Shown piece after piece: positions 63,484 through 64,000 of a DNA stretch of 64,000 bases. A model generated the notes under the pieces. That model was not told the origin of the DNA. It saw nothing but the letters and a program-made list of their open reading frames with translations, and made no database searches. A program made the translations under genes and the position numbers. Origin of the DNA: Macropodus opercularis (lineage: Eukaryota; Chordata; Actinopteri; Anabantiformes; Osphronemidae); contig CM061096.1 in the NCBI GenBank assembly GCA_030770545.1, forward strand, positions 10,149,501 through 10,213,500, given 5' to 3'. The number at the start of each line of letters is the position of its first letter. Position 1 is the first letter of the stretch.

Positions 63484-64000
63484 CCTTGCTCCCGTCCCTG
63501 AAGGCCTTCATTAGATAAAAGGAAAACAGCTCTTTCCAGAGCTGCAGTGCAATTATTCAGTGTAGTCAAGCATGTCTCTGTGTGACAAAGCAAATTGCTT
63601 TTTCGGTTTGCTGTTCCTGATACAGATAGGGCTTTCAAAATCTGAGGGGAAGCCTCGCACCACTGCTCCCGACGCTGCAAGAGATACCAGCAGTTATTTA
63701 CCCCACTGTGCGTGCTCATGTTTACAGATGACTGTACGCATGTCTCTGCACTCTGTATTTGTGGGCAGATAGCAACCTTCCGCTGTATATAGTGGTCTGT
63801 GACAATCTGTTTTCTTGCTCATTGCATTTCAGTGGAATCTGGCGTGATTGATGGAGGGCGTCTGTTTCATGGGGTGTCGTGGTCCGTGTGGAACAACCTA
63901 ATGCCCCCTCTCTAATAATTATCCAGTAAGGAGTGAAAATGAACAGGCACGTGCTGGATTTTTCAACTAAAATAGTGAAGATGTCACTGACCCCAGTTGA

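Larger units (their letters stand above)
58446..64000. other. Non-coding sequence upstream of olfm2
   Basis: No coding exon recognised. It contains repeats (poly-C, the CA/TA/TG cluster), an X-box-like motif at 61442-61455, and 59400-59900, which has the look of an old dispersed repeat but matches none I can name. Confidence 0.65.

Overview
The window looks like vertebrate nuclear DNA, most likely from a ray-finned (teleost) fish. It is AT-rich, dominated by intron and intergenic sequence, dotted with microsatellites, and holds a decayed fish-type non-LTR retrotransposon. No bacterial-style operons, rRNA, CRISPR array or viral gene were seen. The species cannot be named from the sequence.

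One protein-coding gene can be reconstructed exon by exon. It is olfm2 (noelin-2, olfactomedin 2), on the minus strand from about 58.4 kb down to 23.7 kb. Five shared exons (32719-32868, 28886-29041, 26942-27161, 26267-26373 and 24028-24702) join in frame through GT/AG splice sites. Two alternative first exons supply different N-termini. The distal one (57907-57963) encodes a signal peptide and gives a 454-residue protein. The proximal one (41082-41225) encodes the conserved 'MSVP...' leader and gives a 483-residue protein. This matches the B/A alternative-promoter layout known for the paralogue OLFM1 (pancortin/noelin). The shared part carries an N-terminal Cys-containing noelin segment, a coiled-coil region and a C-terminal olfactomedin (OLF) beta-propeller. 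The C-terminus ends in TSGD rather than the SDEL of OLFM1, which favours olfm2. Whether it is the a or b teleost copy cannot be told.

Layout: 1-23.7 kb is gene-free sequence downstream of olfm2, with a CpG-enriched patch near 7.3-7.56 kb, several microsatellites and AT-rich blocks. 23.7-33 kb is the compact 3' half of the gene. The intron at 29042-32718 holds a retrotransposon relic and a diverged 320-bp-period duplication. 33-41 kb is the intron up to exon A. 41-58 kb is the long first intron, with TAAT-rich and X-box (RFX-type) motif blocks that could be enhancers. 58.0-58.45 kb is the CpG-rich promoter/5' UTR region of exon B. 58.45-64 kb is upstream non-coding sequence with a CA/TA/TG repeat cluster.

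I did not find a convincing novel system. The most useful observations are the two-promoter architecture, a possible intron-4 read-through short isoform, an orphan GC-rich Ser/Thr-coding segment behind a strong splice acceptor at 56964, repeated X-box-like motifs upstream of the two starts, and the intronic duplication.
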